Assembly: GCA_019358875.1 (NCBI GenBank)
Contig: JAHHIF010000044.1
Coordinates: 1-60,406, forward strand
Direction: 5' to 3'
Length of the DNA stretch: 60,406 nt
DNA from: Symplocastrum torsivum CPER-KK1
Lineage (GTDB): Bacteria; Cyanobacteriota; Cyanobacteriia; Cyanobacteriales; Coleofasciculaceae
Positions 16,548 to 26,206 of this stretch are shown here, in pieces (position 1 is the first letter of the stretch; every line of letters starts with the position of its first letter). The notes beneath the pieces are model-generated. The model saw nothing but the letters and a program-made list of their open reading frames with translations. It did not search any database and had not been told where the DNA came from. A program made the position numbers and the translations under genes.

Positions 16548-17579
16548 ATGTTCCTACTACTTACCCAAGTACTGCTGTGGCTGCTGCTGACAGTTATTCT
16601 TTACCAACTGCTGCTGAAAGTAATCCCTAGAGCGTATCTTACCCTGATTGGGGGGTTGTTTCTGTTTGCAATCATCGTGCTGGCGTTTTTCTTTCCCAAC
16701 GATAGGTTGGTATCAGCAGCATGGAACATTCTCGCATTTCCCCTGAAGCCAGTGGGAGCTTCTATTTTGCTGTTAATCATTGCCTTACGCCAAGGGCTTG
16801 GTAAATCAAGGAATCTGGTTTCGGCAGCGCTACTGATTTTGCTAGTTTCTAGTACCCCAATCTTGGCGAATCAGCTGGCTCAACGGACTGAACTCGGAGC
16901 AATTCAAGCTGAGCAACGACGCCAAGAGCTTTGCCAGGGGGTGTGTCCGGCTGATGTGACACCGACAGGAACCGCTCCTGTTGGGGCGATTGTGGTGCTG
17001 GGACGGGGAACAACCCAAGCTAACCTACCCTACCGCACACAAATTCAGCTAACCGATACAGGCGATCGCATTCTTTACGCCGCTCAGCTTTATCGGGAAC
17101 AGGTTGCCGCAGGTACCCGACCTCTAGTAATTGTTAGCGCTGGTCCTAGAGCGGATTTGCAAGGCAATCAAGACCAGACAACTGAGGCTAATGATATTGC
17201 CACCTTACTGACGCAACTAGGCGTTCCCCGTGAACAGATTGTGGTTGAACCCAGAGGGGTAGATCTGCGTAGCAGTGCTATAGAGGTAAACAATATTTTA
17301 AGAAGTCGGCAACTCGGCAACAGCCGTGTCCTCCTGGTTACCTCTGGACTCAATAGCCGCCGTGCGAGGCTAACCTTTGCGGATGTCGGAATCAACGTAA
17401 TTTCTCGACCTACGGACTTTGTAGGATTTCAGGCTGGGGCAACACCGAGATTACGCCTTCGGATCGAATCGTTCCTCCCCACTGTTGAAGCACTCACCGT
17501 TACTACACGCATCGTTGAGGAGTTTCTGACCTCGCTTTATTACTACTTACGAGGCTGGCTAGCGCCGGTAATCATTTAA
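16548..17579 (+). CDS. DUF218/YdcF-family membrane protein
   Basis: Three hydrophobic segments fill residues 1-110, then a soluble DUF218 (YdcF/SanA/ElyC-like) domain follows. Its marks are PVGAIVVLGRG, the GDRILYAAQLYR helix, VIVSAGPRA, EANDIATLLTQLGVP, and SRVLLVTSGLNSRRARLTF. In bacteria this family is tied to cell-envelope maintenance and lipid-carrier metabolism, though the reaction is not established for most members. Length is 343 residues. It is convergent with the next gene, with a shared hairpin between them. Confidence 0.85.
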   Translation: MFLLLTQVLLWLLLTVILYQLLLKVIPRAYLTLIGGLFLFAIIVLAFFFPNDRLVSAAWNILAFPLKPVGASILLLIIALRQGLGKSRNLVSAALLILLVSSTPILANQLAQRTELGAIQAEQRRQELCQGVCPADVTPTGTAPVGAIVVLGRGTTQANLPYRTQIQLTDTGDRILYAAQLYREQVAAGTRPLVIVSAGPRADLQGNQDQTTEANDIATLLTQLGVPREQIVVEPRGVDLRSSAIEVNNILRSRQLGNSRVLLVTSGLNSRRARLTFADVGINVISRPTDFVGFQAGATPRLRLRIESFLPTVEALTVTTRIVEEFLTSLYYYLRGWLAPVII

Positions 17580-17600
17580 CTCGCTCTCGCGATCATATTT

Positions 17601-17644
17601 ACTCCCTTCCCCATAAAAGAATATTTAAGGCTGGGGAAGGGAGT
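17601..17644. terminator. Bidirectional hairpin between convergent genes
   Basis: ACTCCCTTCCCC and GGGGAAGGGAGT form a perfect 12-bp stem around a 20-base loop, between the convergent YdcF-like and triple-repeat genes. It could end transcription from both sides, though no long T run follows directly. Confidence 0.6.
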
Positions 17645-17669
17645 ACCTCACAAGGGTAGGTTTTTACTA

Positions 17670-18887
17670 TTACCGAATAATACAGATTCCACCAAGTTCT
17701 ACAGTGCATGACTGTGGTTTCTTAGCTTGTTCCAATCTGCGGTTGCTGGCGTTATAGGTGTATTCTCCGGCTGGGAAAACCCGGTTAGGATTGGCGCAAT
17801 AGCGATAGGTTTGACCCCCTTCGGGATAAGACACGACAACAAAAGAACTGGTTGATGCCGGACAGTTATCTAAAACCGTCAATCCAAAGTCTCTTTGCAG
17901 TGTTTGTTTTCTGGAATCTGTGGTTGGGCTTGGTGTAGTTGGCGAGGATGGGGTTTGAGCAGCAGGTGCTCCCGGCTTTAATTCACTAACCCTCAGGTCA
18001 TAGGTATATTCTCCTGCTCGGACAAAACGGTTGGCGTTGGCGCAGTAGGTGTAAGTTTGACCGTATTCTGGAAAGTAAGCCACCACTAAAGAAGTCCTTA
18101 CGGCAGGACAGTTCTCCAGAACCATCAAGCCATACTCATTTTGCAGCAGTTGTCGTCTGGGATCTGTCGTTTGAGTTGATCGAGTTTGGGCAGTGGGCGC
18201 TCCTGGGTTTAACCGATCTGTTCTAGCCTCATAAGTATACTGTCCTGCCTGAAGCAGGCGGTTGGGGTTGGCGCAGTAGGTATAGGTTTGATCGGATTCT
18301 GGAAAAGAGACGACGACTAACGAACCTCTAGCGGGGGGACAGTTCTCCAGAACCCTCAACCCATAGTCATTTTCTAGCAGTTGTCGTCTGGGATCTTTCG
18401 TTTGATTCTGATTCGAGGGAGTTTGAGCGGTTGTCTGTTCGCTATTTCCTGAAACGGAAAGCGTATACCTGCCCCTAGTATTAGTTTGACCTAAAACTAG
18501 GAGTCTGTATTCCCCAGTCGCAGGCACCTGATACCGCAGAAAATTGGTTTTGTCAGTATATGCCACTTGGCTACCCGTCTGTGAAGAAGTCAGAACTAAG
18601 ATTGGTGAGAGATTACTACCTTCTTCAACATCAACTGAAACTTGGATAGTATCGCCTCGCTGGGCGTTAAATAAATATTCCTCACCAGCAGCCATCTGCA
18701 AGGGAGTATCCCGAAGAGATTCGTTTCGATAGCGGAAGGTGGGAGAGGTAGTCCGGATAAACCCATTAACCGTCTCACCGTTCTTCAGCCGGGTAGCTGC
18801 TGCGCCTAGATCAGCAGCGATCGCTAGTATCATTCCGGTAACCACAACGGTGGCAGCGACTCGATTGAAAAACTTACGGATAATCAT
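17670..18887 (-). CDS. Secreted protein with pre-peptidase-like domain and three Cys repeats
   Basis: A signal peptide (hydrophobic core VAATVVVTGMILAIAADLG) is followed by a bacterial pre-peptidase C-terminal-like beta domain (about residues 30-150), with the GEYRLLVLGQ strand typical of that fold. Three tandem repeats of about 65 residues follow, separated by Thr/Pro/Gln linkers. Each contains [F/Y]GLxVL[E/D]NCP, an S[L/F]VV segment, QTYxYCANxNR and AGxYTY. Each repeat has two cysteines, suggesting one disulfide per repeat outside the cytoplasm. The repeat family is not recognised. Start at 18887 is chosen because the signal peptide begins there. Confidence 0.75.
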   Translation of the reverse strand: MIIRKFFNRVAATVVVTGMILAIAADLGAAATRLKNGETVNGFIRTTSPTFRYRNESLRDTPLQMAAGEEYLFNAQRGDTIQVSVDVEEGSNLSPILVLTSSQTGSQVAYTDKTNFLRYQVPATGEYRLLVLGQTNTRGRYTLSVSGNSEQTTAQTPSNQNQTKDPRRQLLENDYGLRVLENCPPARGSLVVVSFPESDQTYTYCANPNRLLQAGQYTYEARTDRLNPGAPTAQTRSTQTTDPRRQLLQNEYGLMVLENCPAVRTSLVVAYFPEYGQTYTYCANANRFVRAGEYTYDLRVSELKPGAPAAQTPSSPTTPSPTTDSRKQTLQRDFGLTVLDNCPASTSSFVVVSYPEGGQTYRYCANPNRVFPAGEYTYNASNRRLEQAKKPQSCTVELGGICIIR

Positions 18888-19095
18888 GCACACTAAATTT
18901 CTACAAAGACGACTGGCTTGAGGGTTGGACAGATTATATTCAGTCAAGGTTCCCCAAGCGCAATTCTCTTTGGCATTCTCAACACCTACAGCGGGCAGTT
19001 ATCGATTTATATGAGTCAGACGGCTGAAACGAGTTATTGTTTTCTTGCCAGTCCCTTACTCCATCTCACCTTTCCATAGGTAGCCGAGTAGTTAA

Positions 19096-19121
19096 GTAGG
19101 GTACGTTACAACGCACCCTAC
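19096..19121. repeat. REP-like hairpin after cphA
   Basis: GTAGGGTACGT pairs with ACGCACCCTAC apart from one mismatch, around a short loop. This is a common dispersed cyanobacterial hairpin repeat and may also act at the end of the cphA transcript. Confidence 0.65.
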
Positions 19122-19149
19122 CCTATGACTAGGAACTATTGTTACCTGC

Positions 19150-21834
19150 TTATACCTTGTTCACCACTGATGTCCTCAAATTCACTTGGCTATCTATGGC
19201 AACTGTCTGATAGACAGTCTCTGGTATGGGGTGACGTGCCTCAACCAGACTAATGGCTCTGGAGGCACTTTCAGGTAGAATCACCACCAAACTGCCTGGT
19301 TTCGCCTGATCCAATGCAGTATTAACTGCCTCGATTTCCTTGAGAATCGTTTCATAAGGGCAATCTGGCTTTTCTTGATTAATCCCTTTAGCGATCAACT
19401 CAGACGCCTCCCCACTCGAACGCCCCCGCAGATCATCATCTTCTTTAATAATTATCCGGTTAAAGATTTGTGCTGAGAGTCGGCCGAGTTCAATGAAGTC
19501 TTCATCGCGGCGATCGCCAGGTCCACCAATCACCCCAATGCGTTCTCCAGGCCAATTGCGGACAAAACTACCTAGCGCTTCATAACTTGCCGCATTGTGG
19601 GCATAATCAACAAGCGCATGGTAGCTACCAAGATTAAACAAATTCATCCGTCCTGGAGTCTGATTGACAGAAGCCCGGAAGGTTGTTAACGCCGCTCGAA
19701 TTGCCTCAATCGGCACCCCTTGAGCAAAGGCAGCAAGACTTGCCGCTAACGCATTTGCAATCATGAAGGGCGCTCGTCCCTCCATTGTCACTGGCAAATG
19801 CACAGCCTGATCAATTCGCAGCGTCCAATCACCTTTCAGAATCGACAAATAGCCATTCTCATACACCGCCGCTAGACCACCACCTCGCGTGTGTTTTTGC
19901 ACCAGCTCATTTCCTGGGTTCATTGAGAAGTAAGCCACCTGACCCTTCACCCGCTTCGCCATCTCGGCAACCAGGGGATCATCCGCGTTAAGGACAGCAT
20001 ACCCCTTAGGACTCACAACCTCTGCGACAACACTTTTTAGGTGAGCCAACTGCTCAATCGTGTCGATGTCCCCAATACCCAGATGGTCAGCCGCAACATT
20101 CAAGACAACGCCAACATCACAGCTCTCAAATGCTAAGCCAGAACGTAGTAACCCACCACGCGCTGTTTCCAGGACAGCAACCTCAACCGTTGGGTCTTTG
20201 AGAATAACCTGAGCGCTTTGAGGCCCGGTTGTATCACCTTTTTCCACAACATGGTCATCAATGTAGATGCCATCCGTGGTGGTGTAGCCGACAACTTGTC
20301 CAGTTTGCCGATAAATATGAGCAATTAGGCGTGTCGTTGTCGTTTTTCCGTTTGTCCCTGTAATCGCAATCATGGGAATCCGACCGGATTTACCATTGGG
20401 AAAGAGCATTTCCATCACTGGGGCAGCGACATTCCTGGCAAGACCAATGCTCGGACAGACGTGCATTCGGAACCCTGGGGCAGCGTTCACTTCCACAATA
20501 ACGCCGTCTACGTCCCGCAGAGGCTGGGTAATATCAGGGGTGACAATATCAATTCCGGCAATATCCAGACCAATTGTTTTAGCAACTCGTTGCGCTAACC
20601 AAATATTTTCTGGGTGGATGTCGTCAGTCCGGTCTACAGCGATCCCTCCTGTACTGAGGTTAGCTGTCGCCCGCAGGTAACAAATTTCCCCTGAGTTTAG
20701 TACCGTATCCAGGGTGTATCCCTGACGTACCAACAAATCCATACTGGTGCGGTCTACGATGATTTTAGTGAGAACGTTATCATGACCTTCACCGCGATTC
20801 GGGTCACGATTTGTTGTCTCAATCAGTTCCTCAACGGTGGACTTACCATCCCCAATTACATGAGCTGGGACTCGTTCTGCCACCGCCACAACTTTGCCAT
20901 TAATCACTAACACGCGGTGGTCGCGACCCTTATAGAAGCGTTCTACAATGACGGCTCGTGAGATATCTCTGGCAACATCGTAGGCTTGTTCCGCCTCATC
21001 CCAACTATTAATATCAATTGTGATGCCCCGTCCATGATTGCCATCCAAGGGCTTAATAACAATTGGGAAGCCACCGACTTCTTCGATCGCGCCTTCTAGC
21101 TCATCCAAATATTGAATTACTGTACCGCGTGGCACAGGAACACCTGCATCCCGGAGAATTTGTTTTGTACCTTCTTTATCACTAGCTAGCTCAACTCCTA
21201 AAATTCCAGAGTAGTTGCTCAATGTTGCCTGAATTCGCTTCTGGTGGACACCATAGCCGAGCTGAATCATCGCTCTAGCGCTCAGAGGCATCCAGGGAAT
21301 ATCTCTTGCTTCTGCTTCTTTGACAAGCGTTTCTGTACTTGGACCGAGGGCGGCATCGCGAGCAAGGTCTTGCAAGTCTTTCAGATCTTGCGCTAATTCA
21401 CTTTTGGGATAGCTGCCAGTACTGACAATGCTCTGACACAGCCGTACAGCTGCCCGTGCGGCATAACGACCCGCTTGTTCGTCAATGTACTGAATCACAA
21501 CCTGGTAGACTCCCGGTGTCGCTGTCTCCCTGGTGCGACCAAATCCCACTGGCATACCTGCCATTGTTTGCAGTTCTAGGGCAACGTGTTCAATGATGTG
21601 CCCCATCATCGTGCCTCTGTTCACACGGCTGAGGAAACCACCCCGAACACCGGGGGAACAGAAATGTTCCTCCAGACTAGGTAGTGTAGCAATCAGTCCC
21701 TCGTAGAAGCCAGGAATCTCGTTGGAGGGTTTTTCTGCTAGTTCCTCTAAATCGAGACGCATGACGACGAGGTTGTGGCGTCGAATGCTCCAATAGTTGG
21801 GTCCGCGTAACGTCTGGATTTTCAGAATTCTCAT
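19150..21834 (-). CDS. cphA: Cyanophycin synthetase
   Basis: CphA makes cyanophycin, a non-ribosomal poly-aspartate backbone with arginine side chains, from Asp, Arg and ATP. The N-terminal domain opens MRILKIQTLRGPNYWS. An ATP-grasp domain follows (VIKPLDGNHGRGITIDI region), then a Mur-ligase-like domain with the P-loop AITGTNGKTTTTRLI around residue 490 and the DYAHNAASYEAL segment. Length of 894 residues is typical for a cyanobacterial type I enzyme. The upstream gene is the degrading enzyme cphB, with a 625-base spacer holding an inverted repeat. It acts in the cytoplasm as a dynamic nitrogen and carbon store. Confidence 0.97.
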   Translation of the reverse strand: MRILKIQTLRGPNYWSIRRHNLVVMRLDLEELAEKPSNEIPGFYEGLIATLPSLEEHFCSPGVRGGFLSRVNRGTMMGHIIEHVALELQTMAGMPVGFGRTRETATPGVYQVVIQYIDEQAGRYAARAAVRLCQSIVSTGSYPKSELAQDLKDLQDLARDAALGPSTETLVKEAEARDIPWMPLSARAMIQLGYGVHQKRIQATLSNYSGILGVELASDKEGTKQILRDAGVPVPRGTVIQYLDELEGAIEEVGGFPIVIKPLDGNHGRGITIDINSWDEAEQAYDVARDISRAVIVERFYKGRDHRVLVINGKVVAVAERVPAHVIGDGKSTVEELIETTNRDPNRGEGHDNVLTKIIVDRTSMDLLVRQGYTLDTVLNSGEICYLRATANLSTGGIAVDRTDDIHPENIWLAQRVAKTIGLDIAGIDIVTPDITQPLRDVDGVIVEVNAAPGFRMHVCPSIGLARNVAAPVMEMLFPNGKSGRIPMIAITGTNGKTTTTRLIAHIYRQTGQVVGYTTTDGIYIDDHVVEKGDTTGPQSAQVILKDPTVEVAVLETARGGLLRSGLAFESCDVGVVLNVAADHLGIGDIDTIEQLAHLKSVVAEVVSPKGYAVLNADDPLVAEMAKRVKGQVAYFSMNPGNELVQKHTRGGGLAAVYENGYLSILKGDWTLRIDQAVHLPVTMEGRAPFMIANALAASLAAFAQGVPIEAIRAALTTFRASVNQTPGRMNLFNLGSYHALVDYAHNAASYEALGSFVRNWPGERIGVIGGPGDRRDEDFIELGRLSAQIFNRIIIKEDDDLRGRSSGEASELIAKGINQEKPDCPYETILKEIEAVNTALDQAKPGSLVVILPESASRAISLVEARHPIPETVYQTVAIDSQVNLRTSVVNKV

Positions 21835-22459
21835 AGCAACTTTTGAGGGTGATTCACGATTGGGATCAGAAAGAAAGTATCAAGAAGCAATTACAAAAAA
21901 TGCGCCTTTACTCCTTACTCCTGTAGGGTGTGAGCGAAAGACACGTCGTCAAGATGTGCCAAAATCCTTAAACAAGCGTAAGAGGGGTTTGCTCTTCCAA
22001 TCGTCACACTCAAGCCAGCTATCACATAGCGAGGCTCGATGGGAGACGCTACGAAAGAGCTAGACTTGAGAGCTGGCTTGAGCAGGGGTGCCTCCATAAC
22101 AACAAGGATAGAGAAAATTTTTATCTCGCTCAGCAAAAACCTCGTCGAGCGCTGTTAAGTCTATTGCTTGGTGGTTCCGACCTCGCATGAATACGCTCTT
22201 TTCACAAAAGGTGTAGTTTTGATCGGTGGGTAACGGCTTCATCCTAAGTTACCTTGCTTAAACCCTGACTTACAGGCATGGACGAGGTTTCGAGTCTTAT
22301 CTAGTTTCTAGCTTTAAAAAGCCCTTAAACTGTTCACCAGTAACAGTTTTCTCCAAAGTAGCAGATATGTTTTCCAGGAGGAGGTATAGGAGCGTACAGG
22401 ATGCCATTCGTATTGTTATACGGTCTCTAACCAACTGGAAGATATAGAAACCATGGGAC
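21835..22459. other. Long structured cphB-cphA spacer
   Basis: This spacer holds an 11-bp perfect inverted repeat (TCAAGCCAGCT at 22010-22020 and AGCTGGCTTGA at 22071-22081) around a loop that contains GGGAGACGCTACG, a motif shared with dispersed cyanobacterial repeats. Short open frames of 60-90 codons lie here on both strands, none with recognisable motifs. One, 22060-22242 on the minus strand, cannot be excluded as a small gene. Confidence 0.45.
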
Positions 22460-23311
22460 TTAGCCGTCCTGCGGGATGAGACTACGTTTATGTAAATGGT
22501 AGCGATCGCCATAGCTAAGAATATGCACCCGGAGATTATGGAGACTAATTGGGTCGGTGGCACTAACATCAGGTTGGTTGGTATAAGACATTTCTCCTGG
22601 ATCGATTATTGTCACAGTGCCTTTGCCCATTACCTGTAATAAGCCATCTCTCTCGAACAAGGCACAGGTATCTTCATCAATACCAATTCCTAATCGTTCT
22701 GGATGTTCTGCTACAGCACTCATTAAACGTGCCATCCGATTGCGATTGTGAAAATGCTGATCGACAATTACCTCTGGGATAATTCCGAGTCCCGTTGCCA
22801 TGTCTACCAAAGACCGATTCGGGGACTCCCCACTGCCGCCTCCAGCAATCATGTGATGCCCCATGACGGCTGCACCTGCACTGGTGCCTGCTATGGTAAT
22901 TTCACCTTGTTGGACTCGTCGCCGCACTTTTTCCATTAGGGGTGTGTCTGCGAGTAACCCACACAAGCGCAACTGGTCACCACCCGTCATGAAGACACCA
23001 GTACATTGTTCAACGTAATCCTGTAACAGGGGATCTTCGGCTTGGACGCGATCGCGGATGTCTAATACCTTGATTTCTTTTGCCCCCATATCCTCAAAAA
23101 TCCGCTGATAGCGTTCGCCAATCACAGATGGTTCTCGCGAAGCTGACGGAATGATCCCAATTCGCGCATCACCTGACCCAGCACGCCCAAAAAACGTATG
23201 TAAGATCTCTCGTCCATGAACCTTGTCTTCAGCACCGCCGATCACTAAAATCGCGGTTTTAGTCGATTGAGGCATCTTAGTTTCGTGGGCTTGAGAGTCT
23301 AACTGCAACAT
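22460..23311 (-). CDS. cphB: Cyanophycinase (peptidase family S51)
   Basis: CphB cleaves cyanophycin to beta-Asp-Arg dipeptides by an exo-acting serine hydrolase mechanism. The nucleophile lies in GTSAGAAVMG (Ser about residue 144), with VIGGAEDKVHGREIL at the N terminus, FMTGGDQLRLCGLL, and the catalytic-acid region VDQHFHNRNRMARL and GIGIDEDT. Several starts are possible; the ATG at 23311 opens the part shared by homologues, while ATG at 23329 or TTG at 23347 would add 6 to 12 residues. It precedes cphA on the same strand, the usual cphBA order. Confidence 0.95.
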   Translation of the reverse strand: MLQLDSQAHETKMPQSTKTAILVIGGAEDKVHGREILHTFFGRAGSGDARIGIIPSASREPSVIGERYQRIFEDMGAKEIKVLDIRDRVQAEDPLLQDYVEQCTGVFMTGGDQLRLCGLLADTPLMEKVRRRVQQGEITIAGTSAGAAVMGHHMIAGGGSGESPNRSLVDMATGLGIIPEVIVDQHFHNRNRMARLMSAVAEHPERLGIGIDEDTCALFERDGLLQVMGKGTVTIIDPGEMSYTNQPDVSATDPISLHNLRVHILSYGDRYHLHKRSLIPQDG

Positions 23312-23347
23312 AATGTCGATTTTGGGCATATCAATGAGGTAAGTCAA

Positions 23348-23933
23348 ATAATTGAGTGTTGCTTATCAAGGGGCATGAGGATTAAGGAGGGAGGACTGTA
23401 CAAGACATTCTCTTCTCTTCATAGAGGGACATCCACCTTCCGCTGTGGAGAATGCTCCGACGTGTTCGGAGCGTTTGTAAAATACAGAGTCTGTACCTGC
23501 ATACGTTACCCAGTCCCCAATCACCAATCTCTAATCCCTAATCCCCTTTTATTGAAATGGCACTCTATCGCAATTTTTATTCTGGCTCAACTCCTCAGTC
23601 GATTGTGGGTGGAAAAAATGCTAATAGCTTCTATCCATTAACTTTGACGGCTTCAGTAACTAGCAGCTTTTACTCTAATTCCCTGAACAATCTAAGCTTT
23701 TGACTGTCCAGTTGATGAAGAAATGCCAGCTTACGTCGGCAATCTTCTTATTTTGAAGCAGTACTATCTATGCATAATGCCAGATAATGTGAATAATTTG
23801 TTATAATATCTTCAATGTTCTCTGACTTGAGCAACGGCAAATTATTGTTGTTTGAGAGCCACAGACCGTTGTCATTCAAGAATTTTAGGCAATTTCTCCT
23901 AACGCTCGACGCTCGGCACCCGATGAATCCCCT
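23348..23933. other. Spacer between cphB and trmD with hairpin and heptamer tract
   Basis: The spacer between divergent genes holds GCTCCGA/TCGGAGC, a 7-bp hairpin at about 23453-23471, and a five-unit heptanucleotide tract (CAGTCCC, CAATCAC, CAATCTC, TAATCCC, TAATCCC) at 23511-23545. A 48-codon open frame starting at 23556 has no supporting signals. The cphB promoter should lie at the left; no clear GTA-N8-TAC NtcA site was found. Confidence 0.45.
23511..23545. repeat. Heptanucleotide tandem tract, five units
   Basis: Five 7-base units in tandem, the last two identical (TAATCCC). Confidence 0.65.
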
Positions 23934-24638
23934 GTGCGATTTGATATTGTTACGCTGTTTCCCGATTTCTTTACGTCTCCTCTGTGTTCCGGGCTACTCG
24001 GTAAAGCGTTAGCCAAACAAATCGCCCAAGTTAATTTAGTCAATCCCCGCGATTTTACTACCGACAAGCACCGACGAGTCGATGATGAACCCTATGGCGG
24101 CGGTGTGGGGATGTTGATGAAACCAGAGCCAATCTTTGCGGCTGTGGAGTCATTGCCGATTTTACCCCGACGTGAGGTCATCCTGATGACACCTCAAGGG
24201 CAACCAATGAATCAGAGGTTGTTGGTAGACTTGGCAACAGGTTACGATCAGTTAGTGGTGATTTGTGGGCATTACGAAGGTGTTGATGAGCGGGTACTGC
24301 ATTTGGTAACGCGGGAGGTATCTTTAGGGGATTTTGTCTTGACTTGTGGAGAAATTCCCGCACTGGCGTTAGTTAATGGAGTTGTGCGGTTGCGACCGGG
24401 AACGGTTGGGAAAGTTGAGTCGCTCAAAGCAGAAAGCTTTGAAGCCGGATTGCTTGATTATCCCCAGTACACACGACCCGCAGAGTTTCGGGGGTGGAAG
24501 GTTCCGGAGGTATTACTCTCAGGAAATCATGCAAAAATTGAGCGTTGGCGCAAAGAACAGCAGATTCAAAGAACACGCGATCGCCGCCCTGATTTATACA
24601 CCGATTGGGTGAAGAATTCAAAAGGCGATCGCGAATAG
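23934..24638 (+). CDS. trmD: tRNA (guanine-37-N1)-methyltransferase TrmD
   Basis: TrmD methylates G37 of tRNAs next to the anticodon, preventing frameshifts, using S-adenosylmethionine bound in a trefoil knot. Conserved features are MRFDIVTLFPDFF at the N terminus, DEPYGGGVGMLMKPEP, ICGHYEGVDERV and the knot segment GDFVLTCGEIPAL, then YPQYTRPAEFRGWKVPEVLLSGNHAKIERWR. A GTG start is used at 23934. Length of 234 residues is usual. It is alone, with no rpsP, rimM or rplS neighbour, as is common in cyanobacteria. Confidence 0.96.
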   Translation: MRFDIVTLFPDFFTSPLCSGLLGKALAKQIAQVNLVNPRDFTTDKHRRVDDEPYGGGVGMLMKPEPIFAAVESLPILPRREVILMTPQGQPMNQRLLVDLATGYDQLVVICGHYEGVDERVLHLVTREVSLGDFVLTCGEIPALALVNGVVRLRPGTVGKVESLKAESFEAGLLDYPQYTRPAEFRGWKVPEVLLSGNHAKIERWRKEQQIQRTRDRRPDLYTDWVKNSKGDRE

Positions 24639-24754
24639 AGTAGTGGTAAGTGAGGTGTGATGTCTCACTTTCATTCACTCCAAGCGACAGAACGAAAGCT
24701 AGAGGGGTGACGTGACGTTACTCAGTAGCACGCGATCGCGAGGTCATCTTTAAA

Positions 24755-25795
24755 ATGTTAAAAACACTAAACGGTAAATTCTTCTTCGCTACAGCCTTGT
24801 CTTTAGTGTTGATTAACAGCATTGAATTGCCGAAACCTAGTAGCAATTTGGCGAGTTGGCTCAATATTAGTAACGAAGCCTCTGCCAGAAGTAGTGGAGG
24901 GCGTGGTGGCGGCGGTGGATTTAGCCGACCTTCTAATTCAGGCGGTTCTCGCAGCCGTCCTTCTGGTTCCAATGATGGTGGTGGTTACTACCGCAGCAAT
25001 CCTGGTTATGGTTCTGGTGGCAATACCGTAATTATTGCTCCGGGAGGCGGTGGTTACTACGGCGGTGGGTATAGTACGGGAGGTGGGATTTTCCCAATGC
25101 TCCTGATACTGGGCATGTTTGGTCTGATTGCTCTATTTGTAATTTCAAATCGGCTGCAATCTTACAGAAGTTACAGCAATGACTCCTACTTTGCATCTGG
25201 ATTGACCACTCAAACTAGTGAACGAGACAACGACACAGTAACTCTCAGTAAATTACAGGTAGCACTACTTGCTCAAACTAAAGGTCTTCAATCTGAGCTA
25301 TCGCAACTGACACTTAGTGTAGATACCGATACCCCCGAAGGACTATTAGAACTTTTGCAAGAATCAGCCCTGACACTGTTACGAAATTCTGAGTACTGGA
25401 GCCATGCTCTTGCAAACTCACAAAGCGTCTATATAGATAAGGCGGAATCAATCTTTAATCAGCTTTCTCTGCAAGAGCGTAGCAAATTTAGTGCTGAAAC
25501 TCTTACAAATGTGAAGGGTGCAGTCAGACAAAAAGAAGCTGTAATTCCGGGTTTAGAAGAAGACCCAGGAGCTTACATTGTAGTGACGTTGCTAGTTGGT
25601 ACAGCAAATGACAAACCCCTGTTTAAAGATGTTCGTTCAATAGAAGAATTAAAGGGCGCTTTAGAAAAGATTGCTTCGGTACCAGCTGACTATTTAATGA
25701 AATTTGAACTCCTCTGGAGTCCACAAGTAGAGGCAGATAGCCTGACTTATGATGAACTACTGACCGAGTATACAGATATGGTTCAGATTGCTTAG
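24755..25795 (+). CDS. DUF1517 membrane protein A (Gly/Ser-rich N-terminal region)
   Basis: The order of parts is a signal-like hydrophobic start (FFFATALSLVLINS), a low-complexity Gly/Ser/Arg/Tyr-rich region (residues about 45-110), one membrane span (FPMLLILGMFGLIALFVI), and the DUF1517 domain of about 190 residues. The domain contains TVTLSKLQVALLA, LLELLQESALTLLRNSEYWSHA, RSKFSAETLTN and YIVVTLLVGTAN. DUF1517 proteins are cyanobacterial and plastid proteins without an established role. It is the first of three paralogues in a row; the spacer to the second is 411 bases. Confidence 0.85.
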   Translation: MLKTLNGKFFFATALSLVLINSIELPKPSSNLASWLNISNEASARSSGGRGGGGGFSRPSNSGGSRSRPSGSNDGGGYYRSNPGYGSGGNTVIIAPGGGGYYGGGYSTGGGIFPMLLILGMFGLIALFVISNRLQSYRSYSNDSYFASGLTTQTSERDNDTVTLSKLQVALLAQTKGLQSELSQLTLSVDTDTPEGLLELLQESALTLLRNSEYWSHALANSQSVYIDKAESIFNQLSLQERSKFSAETLTNVKGAVRQKEAVIPGLEEDPGAYIVVTLLVGTANDKPLFKDVRSIEELKGALEKIASVPADYLMKFELLWSPQVEADSLTYDELLTEYTDMVQIA

Positions 25796-26206
25796 GATGA
25801 AGCGTTAAATAAGAAGAATACAGAAGTTCAGGAGTGGCTGTGTTCATGAGAAGCCTAAACTTTGGATGAACTGAGGATAGATAAGATCAACCATTCGAGG
25901 GGAGTTCTTGGTCGCAATCCCCATGGAGTATTCAGGGGCTGCTATTGAGGTAGGATGAGAATCCCTTTCTCAAATGCCTTCTGGACTCCAGCCAGTTCCT
26001 CTATTCTCCCATCCTTTCAACGCAATTTAACTGTAATTTTATTAGCAGTTTTGTAAAGGAACATTCATACTTAGCCAGAGGAGAAGCTTGATTTTAAAAT
26101 TATCAAGAAAAATTTAAAACAAATATAAAATAATTGTCATTTTACTCGACAGGGTTGAGGTTTAAAGGCTAGGTTTGGAACACCCAAGTATTCCTAAAGA
26201 TGTAAA
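25796..26206. other. Spacer between DUF1517 genes A and B
   Basis: No gene or clear site was found. The right half is AT-rich and probably contains the promoter of the B gene. Confidence 0.35.

Noticed and set aside
22060..22242. 60-codon frame between cphB and cphA
   Set aside because: No motif or clear ribosome-binding site; overlaps an inverted repeat. Kept only as a possibility.
23348..23600. NtcA-type site (GTA-N8-TAC) upstream of cphB
   Set aside because: Searched by eye; no matching palindrome with correct spacing was found.
23556..23702. 48-codon frame upstream of trmD
   Set aside because: No ribosome-binding site and no recognisable family.
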